A stretch of DNA of 64,000 nt from NCBI RefSeq assembly GCF_001425605.1, contig NZ_LMRG01000001.1, positions 687,597 to 751,596 on the forward strand. Direction: 5' to 3'. Made by a program: the position numbers and the translations under genes. The notes below the pieces were generated by a model that was not told the origin of the DNA, made no database searches, and saw nothing but the letters and a program-made list of their open reading frames with translations. This document shows positions 8,650-17,028 of the stretch, in pieces. The stretch comes from Rhizobium sp. Leaf453 (lineage in GTDB: Bacteria; Pseudomonadota; Alphaproteobacteria; Rhizobiales; Rhizobiaceae). How positions within the stretch are numbered: the first letter of the stretch is position 1; the number at the start of each line of letters is the position of its first letter.

Positions 8650-9684
8650 TCAACGCCGCAGCGCCATAAACCGACGCGGGACTTCCTTGTCGTCGTAGCT
8701 ATTCTTGCGAGCGAGATGACGTTCCCAATCGAGCGCTGAGCCGATGATCAGGTCGAGATCATCGAATGCCGGCGTCCAGTCCAGTTTCATGCGGGCGACG
8801 GTCGGGTCTGCGACGATGATGGCGGCATCCCCCGGGCGCCGTTCCGAATAGTTGACCGCGAAATCTCGGCCGTGTACCCGCTTGACAGCCTGCAGGACCT
8901 GCAGGACGGAATAGCCTTCGCCATAGCCGCAGTTGGCAACCAGCGGTTCTCCACCGTCGCGCAGATATTCGAGTGCCTTCATGTGCGCCGCAACAAGATC
9001 GGAGACATGGATGTAGTCGCGCACGCCGGTCCCATCGACCGTCGGATAATCGGTTCCGTAGACATCCACCTTGTGGCGCTTGCCGAGTGCGGCTTCGCAG
9101 GCCGCTTTGATCAGATGCGTCGCGCCGATCGTCGACTGCCCGGTGCGGCCCCGTGAATCTGCGCCCGCAACGTTGAAATAGCGCAAGGCGACATAACGGA
9201 AATCATGGGCCGTGGCCGCATCGCGCAGCATGATCTCCGACATAAGCTTCGACATGCCATACGGGCTTTCCGGATGCGGCGCTGACGTCTCGCGAACGGG
9301 TAGCGGATTGTCTGGCGTGCCGTAGACGGCAGCAGTCGACGAAAACACGAAATGCTTGATACCGGCCTCGATGGCTGCGGCGATCAGTTCGCGCGTCTTG
9401 ACGGTATTGTTCTCATAGTAGGACAGTGGATCGGCGACCGATTCCGGCACGATGATGGAGCCGGCAAAGTGCACGATCGCTTCAATCTGGTTTTCGCGGA
9501 AAATGCGGTGCAGGACGATCCTGTCGGCGACATCGCCGAGATAGAAGCGAGCTTCCGGCGCCAAGGCCCAACGGAAACCTGTCGACAGTCGATCCAGCAC
9601 CACGACGTCGTGGCCGGCATCGATCAACGCCCAGACCATATGACTTCCGATATATCCAGCGCCACCTGTTACAAGCACAGTCAT
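8650..9684 (-). CDS. galE: UDP-glucose 4-epimerase
   Basis: A 344-residue NAD-dependent sugar epimerase. VTGGAGYIGSH (residues 5-15) binds NAD. The catalytic residues are in FSSTAAVYG (S116/T117) and Y142-x3-K146 of PYGMSK. RYFNVAGAD, TVDGTGVRDYIHVSDL and NCGYGEGYSV are GalE hallmarks, and the length is normal. It interconverts UDP-glucose and UDP-galactose and supplies UDP-galactose for exopolysaccharide or LPS. The ribosome site AAGGAAG precedes the ATG. It is transcribed in the same direction as the CDP-sugar operon but separated from it by 267 bp, so it is probably its own unit with a promoter in 9685-9847, where a large palindrome sits. Confidence 0.96.
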   Translation of the reverse strand: MTVLVTGGAGYIGSHMVWALIDAGHDVVVLDRLSTGFRWALAPEARFYLGDVADRIVLHRIFRENQIEAIVHFAGSIIVPESVADPLSYYENNTVKTRELIAAAIEAGIKHFVFSSTAAVYGTPDNPLPVRETSAPHPESPYGMSKLMSEIMLRDAATAHDFRYVALRYFNVAGADSRGRTGQSTIGATHLIKAACEAALGKRHKVDVYGTDYPTVDGTGVRDYIHVSDLVAAHMKALEYLRDGGEPLVANCGYGEGYSVLQVLQAVKRVHGRDFAVNYSERRPGDAAIIVADPTVARMKLDWTPAFDDLDLIIGSALDWERHLARKNSYDDKEVPRRFMALRR

Positions 9685-9810
9685 GCACTTACTTCCTTGT
9701 CCGTTTCGACAGGAAGCATCAAAGCCAAAAAATCTTTCCGAACCTTCACTATCGACCGTTCAGGCGATAGGAATCAAAGTATTATCATATGTATAGTTAT
9801 TGCATCATTG

Positions 9811-9840
9811 GAATATTCGATAAAATTTTATCGGATATTC
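9811..9840. promoter_or_regulatory. 30-bp near-perfect palindrome, candidate operator
   Basis: Arms GAATATTCGATAAAA and its complement meet without a spacer, with one mismatched pair (T9817/G9834, a wobble pair in RNA). It lies 8 bp after the aminotransferase stop and about 130 bp upstream of galE, in an AT-rich island that is unusual for this window. It has no T-run after it on the minus strand, so a regulator site in the galE promoter is more likely than a terminator. Confidence 0.45.
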
Positions 9841-9847
9841 GTCGTTG

Positions 9848-11014
9848 TCAGAGACCGGCAATATAGGCCGACAAGCGTTCGGCCGCCGTCCGGATCTGGC
9901 CGGGGTCACGCAGGAAGCAGGCACGCATGAACAGCGAGCCGCCCGCGCCGAAGGCCGTTCCGGGCGCGAGGCCGACACCGGTCCGATCGACGATGTCGAG
10001 TGCGGCACGGCGGGCATCGGTTACCCCGTCGATTTTCAGGAAGGCATAGATCGCACCATCGGGTTTCAGCGTTTCGACACGGTTGGTGGCGATCAGCGCG
10101 TCGCAGAACAGGTCGCGCGACAGCGTCGCCTTGGCGACGTTTTCGGCGACGAACGCATCGCCCTCATCAAGCGCAACGGTGGCGCCGGCCTGAATGAACT
10201 GCGCCACGCCGGAGGTCGAATACTGGATGAGATTTTCCAATACTTGTCCGATCGCCGGTGGCGCGACGATCCAGCCAGCGCGCCAGCCCGTCATCGACCA
10301 GTTTTTCGAGAAGGAATTGACGAACAGGATGCGCTCGTCCTCCTCCATGATATCGAGGAAGGACGGCGCGCGGGGGCCGTTGTAATAATAGAGCGCATAG
10401 ATTTCGTCGGCCATGATCCACAGGCCATGCTTGCGGACGAGCGCGAGGATCGCCCTGAGATCGTCATGCGTCGCGGTCCAGCCGGTCGGATTGGAGGGCG
10501 TGTTGACGAACAGTGCCCGGGTCTTCGGCGTGATCGCAGCCTCTAGCTTGTCGATGTCCAGTTGCCATTTGCCATCGATGAATTCCAGTGGCACGGCAAT
10601 CGCTTTCACACCCGACAGTTCCGCGCTGGCGGCGAAGTTCGGCCAGGCCGGCGACAGGAACACCATGTCGTCACCGGGCGATGTCACCGCCTCGATCGCC
10701 AGCTTGATCGCCTGCATGCCGGAACCAGTCACGTAGAAATTGTCCGGGGATAGCGTCTTGTGGAAATGGCGCTGGTAATAGCGCGAAAGCGCTTCACGCA
10801 GCGGCGGAACCCCGCGTTGCCAGGTGTAGAAGGTTTCGCCGGCCGCAAGCGAGGCCTGCGCCGCTTTCGAGATGAAATCCGGCGTCGGCAGGTCGCCTTC
10901 ACCCACCCAGAGCGGGATCAACCCGTCCCGTCCACGCGCATAATTCACCAGTTCGACGATTCCGCTTTCCGGGGCGGCGAGCGAACGAGGACTGAGGCTG
11001 GACAGGATGGTCAT
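9848..11014 (-). CDS. PLP-dependent class I/II aminotransferase
   Basis: A 388-residue fold-type I aminotransferase of the AspC superfamily. The Schiff-base lysine is K237 in NSFSKNWSMTGWR. N175 in NTPSNPTGW, D203 and Y206 in MADEIYALYY, and R245 are the other cofactor contacts. It is cytoplasmic, with no signal or membrane segment. Members of this subgroup are annotated as aspartate/aromatic-type aminotransferases or pyridoxal enzymes of unknown specificity, and the sequence alone does not decide the substrate. It stands alone between galE and mscL, with hairpins on both sides. Confidence 0.9.
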   Translation of the reverse strand: MTILSSLSPRSLAAPESGIVELVNYARGRDGLIPLWVGEGDLPTPDFISKAAQASLAAGETFYTWQRGVPPLREALSRYYQRHFHKTLSPDNFYVTGSGMQAIKLAIEAVTSPGDDMVFLSPAWPNFAASAELSGVKAIAVPLEFIDGKWQLDIDKLEAAITPKTRALFVNTPSNPTGWTATHDDLRAILALVRKHGLWIMADEIYALYYYNGPRAPSFLDIMEEDERILFVNSFSKNWSMTGWRAGWIVAPPAIGQVLENLIQYSTSGVAQFIQAGATVALDEGDAFVAENVAKATLSRDLFCDALIATNRVETLKPDGAIYAFLKIDGVTDARRAALDIVDRTGVGLAPGTAFGAGGSLFMRACFLRDPGQIRTAAERLSAYIAGL

Positions 11015-11028
11015 CGACGGGCTCCTCG

Positions 11029-11069
11029 CGCATAACCCCGTAAGTCGAAAAAACGTCCGGGGTTATGCG
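11029..11069. promoter_or_regulatory. 12-bp perfect inverted repeat upstream of the aminotransferase gene
   Basis: Arms CGCATAACCCCG (11029-11040) and its exact complement (11058-11069) are separated by 17 bp, starting 15 bp upstream of the aminotransferase ATG at 11014. The placement fits an operator or a leader hairpin that could cover the translation start. No family of regulator can be named from it. Confidence 0.45.
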
Positions 11070-11171
11070 AAACTTTAAATACCAGAGCGCCGCTTCTAGC
11101 GGTTTTTCACATCACGATCACGCGATATTCGCTGACGGATCAATCGAATTTCGTGATGGATCTAAGGACGC

Positions 11172-11600
11172 TCAGACGCGCTGCGTCTTCAGCAGATCAC
11201 GAATTTCGGTGAGGAGCTGTACGTCTGCCGGCGGCGGGGCGGCTGGCTCGGCTTCCTTCTGCTTTTCCAAGGTCACGCGCATCCTGTTGACGGCCTTGAC
11301 CAGCCAGAAAATGATCCAGGCAAGGATGAGGAAATTCAGGACGACGGTCAGGAAGTTGCCGTAGGCGAAAACCGCCCCCTGTTCGCGCGCCGCAGCCAGC
11401 GATGTCGCGGTTACCTTGCTGGACAGGGGAACAAAGAAATTGGAGAAGTCGATGCTTCCGATAATGGCGCCGACGAGCGGCATGATAATGTCATTGACCA
11501 GCGAATTGACGATCAGCGTGAAAGCGCCGCCGATGATGATACCGACGGCAAGGTCAACGACGTTGCCCCTGGCAATAAACGCCTTGAATTCGTTCAGCAT
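11172..11600 (-). CDS. mscL: Large-conductance mechanosensitive channel
   Basis: A 142-residue MscL. The N-terminal amphipathic helix and first membrane span ([20 protein letters not shown], then [21 protein letters not shown]) are the family signature. A periplasmic loop and a second span ([20 protein letters not shown]) follow. The cytoplasmic tail is Pro-rich and then helical ([12 protein letters not shown]). It forms a homopentamer in the inner membrane that opens on osmotic downshock. The length is typical. It is monocistronic, with the next gene divergent. Confidence 0.97.
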   Translation of the reverse strand: MLNEFKAFIARGNVVDLAVGIIIGGAFTLIVNSLVNDIIMPLVGAIIGSIDFSNFFVPLSSKVTATSLAAAREQGAVFAYGNFLTVVLNFLILAWIIFWLVKAVNRMRVTLEKQKEAEPAAPPPADVQLLTEIRDLLKTQRV

Positions 11601-11841
11601 TACTCTCTCCTTAATCCATTATCGAAATGAGCCGCACCCGTCCGTTCTACGCAGCCGAATGCCGCCCGGATGCTAACCGAATTCGGCTTCATGTAAATCA
11701 CAAGCCGAAAAATAGCTGGCTCGAAGTCGAATTCCGATGGCAGGAAAAGAACTGTCGGTTCTTTGACTTAAGGCTTAGCCGACGCCGATTTTCTTCATCT
11801 CCGTCTTGTCCTATGCTTTGCACCGAGGACCAGGAGGACAC

Positions 11842-13818
11842 ATGCTGTCGGGCTCGATCATTTTCGCGGCCGCCTTTGCCTATCTGCTGCTGCTGTTTGC
11901 GGTGGCGAGTTATGGTGATCGCAAGGCGCGGAAAACCGCCGCTGCCGGAAAGGGCAGGCCGCTGGTCTATGCCCTGAGCCTTGCCATCTATTGCACCTCG
12001 TGGACCTATTTCGGAGGCGTCGGCCTTGCCGCCGAGCGTGGACTGGAATTCACCGGCATCTATATCGGCCCGATCCTGATGTTCACCATCGGCCTGCCGG
12101 TCATCCGCCGCATCATCTCGCTTGCCAAGGCGGAAAAGCTGACATCCGTCGCCGATTTCGTTGCCGCGCGCTACGGCAAGAACCCGGCGGTGGCCGCGAT
12201 CGTCGCGCTGATCTCGCTGGTGGGCGCGATTCCCTACATCGCACTCCAGCTGAAAGCCGTTTCCAGTTCTGTTTCCGCCATGGTCGACACCAGCGGCTAC
12301 GGGATCGGCGCCGGTCAGAACTATATCGACCTGCCACTTCTCGTCACACTCTTTCTTGCCTGCTTCGCCATCGTCTTCGGTACCCGCCACACCGATGCAA
12401 CCGAGCACCAGGATGGCCTGATCCTGGCCATTGCCATGGAATCCGTCGTCAAGCTGCTGGCTCTTGTGACCGTCGGCCTTTACGTGGTCTTCTTCCTGTT
12501 CGATGGCCCTGCCGATCTCTGGGCAAAGGCGCTCGCCAACGAACAGGTGATGACCGCCCTGCAATACCAGACACCGATGTCGCGCTGGATCCTGCTGGTC
12601 GTGCTCTCCGCCTTCGCCATCATCATGCTGCCCCGGCAGTTCCATGTTACCGTCGTCGAAAACCGGACGGAAAAGGACCTGCGCACAGCCGGCATCCTGT
12701 TTCCGGTCTATCTGGTCGCCATCAATCTCTTCGTGCTCCCCGTCGCCATCGGCGGCGTGCTGACATTCGCCGGTAGCGGCGAGGCGGATCTCTACCTGCT
12801 GCGGCTGCCGCTTGCCGCCGACATGCCGATCCTGACTTTGATCACTTTTATCGGCGGCTTTTCTGCCGCCACCGCCATGGTCATCGTCGCCTCGGTGGCA
12901 CTGTCGATCATGATCTCCAACGACATCGTCATGCCCATCTTCCTGCGGCGTAACCTCATGGGGCGCGGCGGCTTCAACGATGTCGCCGGTACGCTGCTGA
13001 ATGTCCGGCGCACCGCCATCTTCGCGGTACTGCTGCTCGGTTACGGGTACTATCGCTCGGCCGACATGAGCGCCGGCCTCGCCTCGCTCGGCCTGCTGTC
13101 CTTTGCCGCGATCTCGCAGATGGCGCCTGCTTTGTTCGGCGGCCTTGTCTGGCGCCAGGCCAATGCGCGCGGTGCCATTGCCGGCATGACGCTCGGCTTC
13201 TTCGTCTGGGCCTACCTTCTGTTCCTGCCAAGCCTCGGCGGGCCGGACAATTCCCATGTCGCGACGGCAGTGCTCAGCTTCCTCTTTCCCTTCACCGGTG
13301 CCTTTTCGGAAAGCGCTACCGACCCGCTGGTCAACGCCACCGCGCTCAGCCTGCTGGCCAATATCATCGCCTATGTCGTCGGCTCCCTCACCCGGGCGCC
13401 AAAACCGCTGGAGCGGGTGCAGGCCGGCGTCTTCATCCGCCGCAAGTCGCGTACCGAAAAGGCCTTTCGCGGCCGCAAGACCAAGATCACCGTGCTGGAC
13501 CTGAAGACCACCATTGCCCGCTATCTCGGCGAGGAACGCATGGAGCGATCGTTCCAGACCTATGAACGCCAGTCCGGCCGCTGGCTGGAAAACCAGCAGC
13601 CGGCGGATATGGGCCTGATCCATTTCTCCGAACAACTGCTCGGCAGCGCCATCGGCTCGTCGTCCGCCCGCCTCGTCCTGCAGACGACACGTCGTCTGAT
13701 ACAGCTTGGCTGCTCGACCAAGCATCCGAGGCGCTGCAATACAATCAGGACATGCTGCAGACGGCGTTGTCCCAGATGGATCAGGGCATCGCCGTCTTCG
13801 ACAGTTCCAACAACCTGA
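11842..13818 (+). CDS. CrbS-like hybrid histidine kinase, N-terminal SLC5 sensor half (frameshifted)
   Basis: This frame holds the sodium:solute symporter-like (SLC5) membrane sensor of a hybrid histidine kinase, starting at the ATG at 11842 with AGGAGG upstream. About 13 hydrophobic spans run from LSGSIIFAAAFAYLLLL to LANIIAYVVGSL, then a cytoplasmic linker (KITVLDLKTTIARYLGEERM) like the STAC region of CbrA/CrbS kinases. Homology continues through SSARLVL near 13680. Beyond that the translation (QTTRRLIQLGCS...) is not protein-like and stops at 13818. The natural continuation, TSSDTAWLLDQASEALQYNQD, is in another frame. The distance 11842-15323 (3,482 nt) is not a multiple of three. So the kinase gene is broken here by an indel or a sequencing error. 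Confidence 0.85.
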   Translation: MLSGSIIFAAAFAYLLLLFAVASYGDRKARKTAAAGKGRPLVYALSLAIYCTSWTYFGGVGLAAERGLEFTGIYIGPILMFTIGLPVIRRIISLAKAEKLTSVADFVAARYGKNPAVAAIVALISLVGAIPYIALQLKAVSSSVSAMVDTSGYGIGAGQNYIDLPLLVTLFLACFAIVFGTRHTDATEHQDGLILAIAMESVVKLLALVTVGLYVVFFLFDGPADLWAKALANEQVMTALQYQTPMSRWILLVVLSAFAIIMLPRQFHVTVVENRTEKDLRTAGILFPVYLVAINLFVLPVAIGGVLTFAGSGEADLYLLRLPLAADMPILTLITFIGGFSAATAMVIVASVALSIMISNDIVMPIFLRRNLMGRGGFNDVAGTLLNVRRTAIFAVLLLGYGYYRSADMSAGLASLGLLSFAAISQMAPALFGGLVWRQANARGAIAGMTLGFFVWAYLLFLPSLGGPDNSHVATAVLSFLFPFTGAFSESATDPLVNATALSLLANIIAYVVGSLTRAPKPLERVQAGVFIRRKSRTEKAFRGRKTKITVLDLKTTIARYLGEERMERSFQTYERQSGRWLENQQPADMGLIHFSEQLLGSAIGSSSARLVLQTTRRLIQLGCSTKHPRRCNTIRTCCRRRCPRWIRASPSSTVPTT

Positions 13819-15323
13819 TCATCTGGAACCGCCGCTTCCGGCAGCTGCTGGACCTGCCGGAGAGCGCCGGCCAGGTCGGCTTCCCGCTGGCCGAGATCGT
13901 CGCCTTGCTGACGAAGCGGGGGGATATCCGCAAGGAAGACGCCAAGGCGCTGATCGCCAACTTCCTGACGCTCGACAAGCCGTTCCTGCTGGAGCTTTCC
14001 GGTGGCAGCCGCATCATCGAAGTGCGTACCAATGCCATGCCCGACAAGGGCATCGTCACCACCTATACCGACATCACCCAGCGCGTCGCCGCCGACATGG
14101 CGCTCAAGCAGGCGAACGAAACGTTGGAACTGCGCGTCGCCGAGCGCACCGGCGAACTCACCCGTGTCAACAAGCAGGTCGCCGAAGCCCGCGCGGCCGC
14201 CGAGGAAGCGAATATCGGCAAGACACGTTTCTTCGCCGCCGCCGGCCATGACATCCTGCAGCCGCTGAACGCCGCCCGGCTCTATTCCTCATCACTGGTC
14301 GAACGCCTCGGCGATTCCGAAAACAGCGCGCTCGTACAGAATATCGATTCCTCGCTGGAATCGGTCGAAACGATCCTTGGCGCCGTGCTCGATATTTCAA
14401 GGCTCGACACCGGGGCGATGAAGCCGCGACTGCAATCCGTGCCGCTCAACGATCTGCTGCGCCGCATCGAAACCGATTTCGCACCCGTCGCCCGCGCCGC
14501 CAACCTCGAACTGACGGTCATGCCGACCTCACTGACGGTGCGCACCGATCCCAACTTGCTGCGCCGTCTGGTACAGAACCTCGTGTCCAACGCCATCAAA
14601 TATACGCTCGAGGGCAAGGTGCTTGTCGGTGTTCGCCGCGAGGGCGGCAACGCGATCATTCAGGTGCTGGATTCCGGTATCGGCATTCCCGCCTCGAAAT
14701 TCCGCACCGTCTTCAAGGAATTCGCCCGTCTCGACGAAGGCGCCAAGACGGCGTCAGGCCTCGGGCTCGGCCTGTCGATCGTCGATCGCATTTCCCGCGT
14801 TCTCAATCACCAGGTCGACCTGCAGTCGAAGCCTGGCAAGGGTACACGCTTCCGCGTAACCATGCCGATCGACCGCAATGCCGGCTCAGGCGTCAGAACC
14901 ACTCCCGCCGCGCCTGCCCGCACCGCCGAACCACTGCACGGCCTGCGCGTCCTGTGCATCGACAACGAGCCGCTGATCCTCGAAGGCATGAAGCTCCTGC
15001 TCGAAGGCTGGGGCTGCACCGTATCGACCGCGCCATCGCTTTCGGAATGGCAGCAGGGATTGACCGGCACCGACCGGCGCCCGGATGCAATCATCGCCGA
15101 TTACCATCTCGACGAAGGCACCGGCATTGATGTCATCCGCGCCATCCGCCTGCATTTCAGCGCCGAAATCCCCTCCCTGCTTGTTACCGCCGACCGCTCT
15201 CCAGAGGTCCGGGGCGCTGCCGAACGCGACGGCATCGCGCTCCAAAACAAACCCGTCCGCCCGGCCTCGATGCGGGCCTGGCTGACCCAGCTGTCGGTCT
15301 CGATGAAGGCGGCGGCGGAGTGA
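13752..15323 (+). CDS. CrbS-like hybrid histidine kinase, C-terminal PAS-kinase-receiver half (frameshifted)
   Basis: The second half of the same kinase, 523 residues from the ATG at 13752; the true reading begins before this ATG, at about 13689. A PAS domain (QMDQGIAVFDSSNNLIIWN, residues 8-26) and a coiled-coil lead to the phospho-acceptor His, H166 in FFAAAGHDILQPLN. The ATP-binding domain has NLVSNAIKY (N280), DSGIG (307-311) and GLGLGL (336-341). A receiver domain follows with D404 and phospho-acceptor D450 in IIADYHLDEG. If expressed alone it would be a soluble kinase without its sensor. The overlap with the first half is 67 nt. The CaQGGAC before the ATG is not a strong ribosome site. 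The LuxR-type regulator encoded convergently just downstream is the likely partner. Confidence 0.88.
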   Translation: MLQTALSQMDQGIAVFDSSNNLIIWNRRFRQLLDLPESAGQVGFPLAEIVALLTKRGDIRKEDAKALIANFLTLDKPFLLELSGGSRIIEVRTNAMPDKGIVTTYTDITQRVAADMALKQANETLELRVAERTGELTRVNKQVAEARAAAEEANIGKTRFFAAAGHDILQPLNAARLYSSSLVERLGDSENSALVQNIDSSLESVETILGAVLDISRLDTGAMKPRLQSVPLNDLLRRIETDFAPVARAANLELTVMPTSLTVRTDPNLLRRLVQNLVSNAIKYTLEGKVLVGVRREGGNAIIQVLDSGIGIPASKFRTVFKEFARLDEGAKTASGLGLGLSIVDRISRVLNHQVDLQSKPGKGTRFRVTMPIDRNAGSGVRTTPAAPARTAEPLHGLRVLCIDNEPLILEGMKLLLEGWGCTVSTAPSLSEWQQGLTGTDRRPDAIIADYHLDEGTGIDVIRAIRLHFSAEIPSLLVTADRSPEVRGAAERDGIALQNKPVRPASMRAWLTQLSVSMKAAAE

Positions 15324-15412
15324 CAGTAGTCTAGGCTGAATGGGACATACACCCGACGGGAGGTTACTACTCCGCATCAATCGCTGAGCCCCGGGTCAAA
15401 TGCCGTGGATGA

Positions 15413-16060
15413 TCAAGCCGCAACAGCCGCAATCTTCCCGAGTTGAATGACCGCCTGCGTACGGCTATCGACATTGAGCTTGAGCAGAATGGCCGATACA
15501 TGCGCCTTGATGGTTGCCTCGGAGACGCCGAGTTCATAGGCGATCTGCTTGTTCAGCAGGCCTTCGGCGAGCATGCCGAGCACGCGGGATTGTTGCGGCG
15601 TCAGCGTCTGCAGGCGCTGCAGGAGGGCTGCGACTTCCGGCTCATGCTCCATGCCGCGCACGAAGCCGGGCGGCGTGAAGATGTCGCCGGCCATGACGGT
15701 ATCGATCCCCTGGCGGATTTCGTCGATCCCGGCGGATTTGGACAAGAAGCCGGAGGCACCGAGTTCGAGCGCCCGCTGGATCGTCGCCGGATCGTCGTGG
15801 GCGGATACGATCATCACCGGCAGGCTCTGGAATTCGGCCCGAAGCGCGATCAGGCCCGACAGTCCGCTGACACCCGGCATGGTCAGATCCAGCAGCATCA
15901 GATCGACCGAAACGTTATCGATGGCTGCCTGCCGCGCAGAGGTGAAATCGCCCGCCTCGATGATGGTCGGATTGCCGGGCATGCCGGCGAGCGCCTGGCG
16001 CATCGCGCCACGAAACAGCGGGTGGTCGTCCGCGATGATGATGGTCAAACCTGTCGTCAT
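15413..16060 (-). CDS. LuxR/NarL-family response regulator (CrbR-like)
   Basis: A 215-residue response regulator. The receiver has the acidic pair D11/D12 in IIADDHPLF, phospho-acceptor D58 in LMLLDLTMPG, and MIVSAHDD with the conserved Ser. A C-terminal LuxR helix-turn-helix occupies about residues 147-203 (LTPQQSRVLGMLAEGLLNKQ, then SEATIKAHVSAILLKL). The start at 16060 is supported by GGGAGGG 7-8 nt upstream; the longer frame to 16102 is not needed. It is convergent with the SLC5-type hybrid kinase. In gammaproteobacteria such a kinase and NarL-type regulator form CrbS/CrbR, which turns on acetyl-CoA synthetase; that role here is inference. Confidence 0.9.
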   Translation of the reverse strand: MTTGLTIIIADDHPLFRGAMRQALAGMPGNPTIIEAGDFTSARQAAIDNVSVDLMLLDLTMPGVSGLSGLIALRAEFQSLPVMIVSAHDDPATIQRALELGASGFLSKSAGIDEIRQGIDTVMAGDIFTPPGFVRGMEHEPEVAALLQRLQTLTPQQSRVLGMLAEGLLNKQIAYELGVSEATIKAHVSAILLKLNVDSRTQAVIQLGKIAAVAA

Positions 16061-16128
16061 GACGCTCCCTCCCAAGAGCTTCGTGACAGGCAAATCCTCC
16101 AATTTCCCTGCCGCGCGTGCGGATCCGG

Positions 16129-16566
16129 TCAGGTCTTCTGAGGCGTTTCGTCCGTCTTGTTCGACGGCGACTTTTCCTCGTCCTCCAGATCCTTCACAAT
16201 TCCCATGAAACTGCGCATCATTCTTTCCATGACGCTCATCGTCTGGTCAATCTCTTCCTTGCTCGGCAGCCGTGGTTTGAGCCCGCTCGGCGCGTTTGCG
16301 GCGGCTTTTTCCAAGGTTTCGACGCGTTTGGTCAACAAATCCAGCTCGAGCTCGAAGGCGCTGCGCTCGTCGGCGGCCATCCTGCAGATGATCTCGCCGT
16401 CTTTTTCCTGGCAAAGCGACATCTCGCCGGTCTGCGTATCCAGCCGCGTGATGCCGCTGTCGGTCTTCTGCATGGCATAACGCCCCGGCGCCGGCTCTTG
16501 GGCCATGGCCGCGAAGGCACTCAACAGGCCGCCAAGGGCAACCACCGGCATCAGCATCCTCGTCAT
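16129..16566 (-). CDS. Exported protein of unknown function, coiled-coil
   Basis: A 145-residue protein starting at 16566, where AAGGAGA gives a good ribosome site. Residues 1-24 (MTRMLMPVVALGGLLSAFAAMA) form a clear signal peptide with a probable cut after AMA. The mature part has a short beta-like region with two Cys (SLCQEKDGEIICR) that may form a disulphide. A heptad-rich helix follows (FELELDLLTKRVETLEKA), then a charged tail. It should be periplasmic. I recognise no functional family; similar short exported proteins occur in rhizobia. It lies upstream of the response regulator gene on the same strand but with its own ribosome site. Confidence 0.75.
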   Translation of the reverse strand: MTRMLMPVVALGGLLSAFAAMAQEPAPGRYAMQKTDSGITRLDTQTGEMSLCQEKDGEIICRMAADERSAFELELDLLTKRVETLEKAAANAPSGLKPRLPSKEEIDQTMSVMERMMRSFMGIVKDLEDEEKSPSNKTDETPQKT

Positions 16567-16680
16567 GGCATTCTCCTTGATCGCCAAAAATCCGGGCCTT
16601 GTCCCGCTTGAAGGTGGACTTTCGCAGAAGTTTGCGGCAATTCCGCAAAACAGAATGTCCACGCTCCAGGAAACGGCGGC

Positions 16681-17028
16681 ATGCCCAGCATCATCTACAA
16701 AATCGTTCCGGCAACTCTATGGCAAGATGCCCGACGCCATGGAGAATTCAAGGGTGCCGCGATCGACGTGACCGATGGCTATATCCACTTCTCCACTGCC
16801 GAACAGGCGATCGAAACCGCCGCCCGCCATTTTGCCGGACAGGATGGCCTGCTGCTGGTCGCGGTCGATGGCGACAGGCTCGGCAATGCCCTGGTTTACG
16901 AAGTCTCGCGCGGCGGCGCGCTCTTCCCCCATCTCTATGGCACCTTGTCCCTCGACGCCGTCGTCTGGGAAAAACCGCTGCCGCTTGATGCCACCGGCGT
17001 CCATATCTTTCCGGAGCTTGACCGATGA
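16681..17028 (+). CDS. DUF952 family protein
   Basis: A 115-residue cytoplasmic protein of the DUF952 family: IYKIVPATLWQDARRHGEFK at the start, then DGYIHFSTAEQ (residues 33-43) and FPHLYGTLSLDAVVWEKPL. The fold is related to ADP-ribosyltransferase-like small domains, but the function is unknown. The ribosome site is AGGAAA. Its stop overlaps the pyrD start by 4 bp (ATGA). Coupling to pyrD is a common rhizobial arrangement and suggests co-expression, not necessarily a pyrimidine role. Confidence 0.9.
   Translation: MPSIIYKIVPATLWQDARRHGEFKGAAIDVTDGYIHFSTAEQAIETAARHFAGQDGLLLVAVDGDRLGNALVYEVSRGGALFPHLYGTLSLDAVVWEKPLPLDATGVHIFPELDR

Noticed and set aside
11090..11107. Small hairpin CCGCT-TCT-AGCGG followed by TTTTT on the plus strand
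   Set aside because: No plus-strand gene ends before it; on the minus strand, where mscL ends, no T-run follows the stem.
11698..13725. 675-residue minus-strand frame opposite the SLC5 kinase gene
   Set aside because: Highly repetitive Asp/Gln/Gly-rich translation with no domain; the plus strand has a clear membrane transporter fold.
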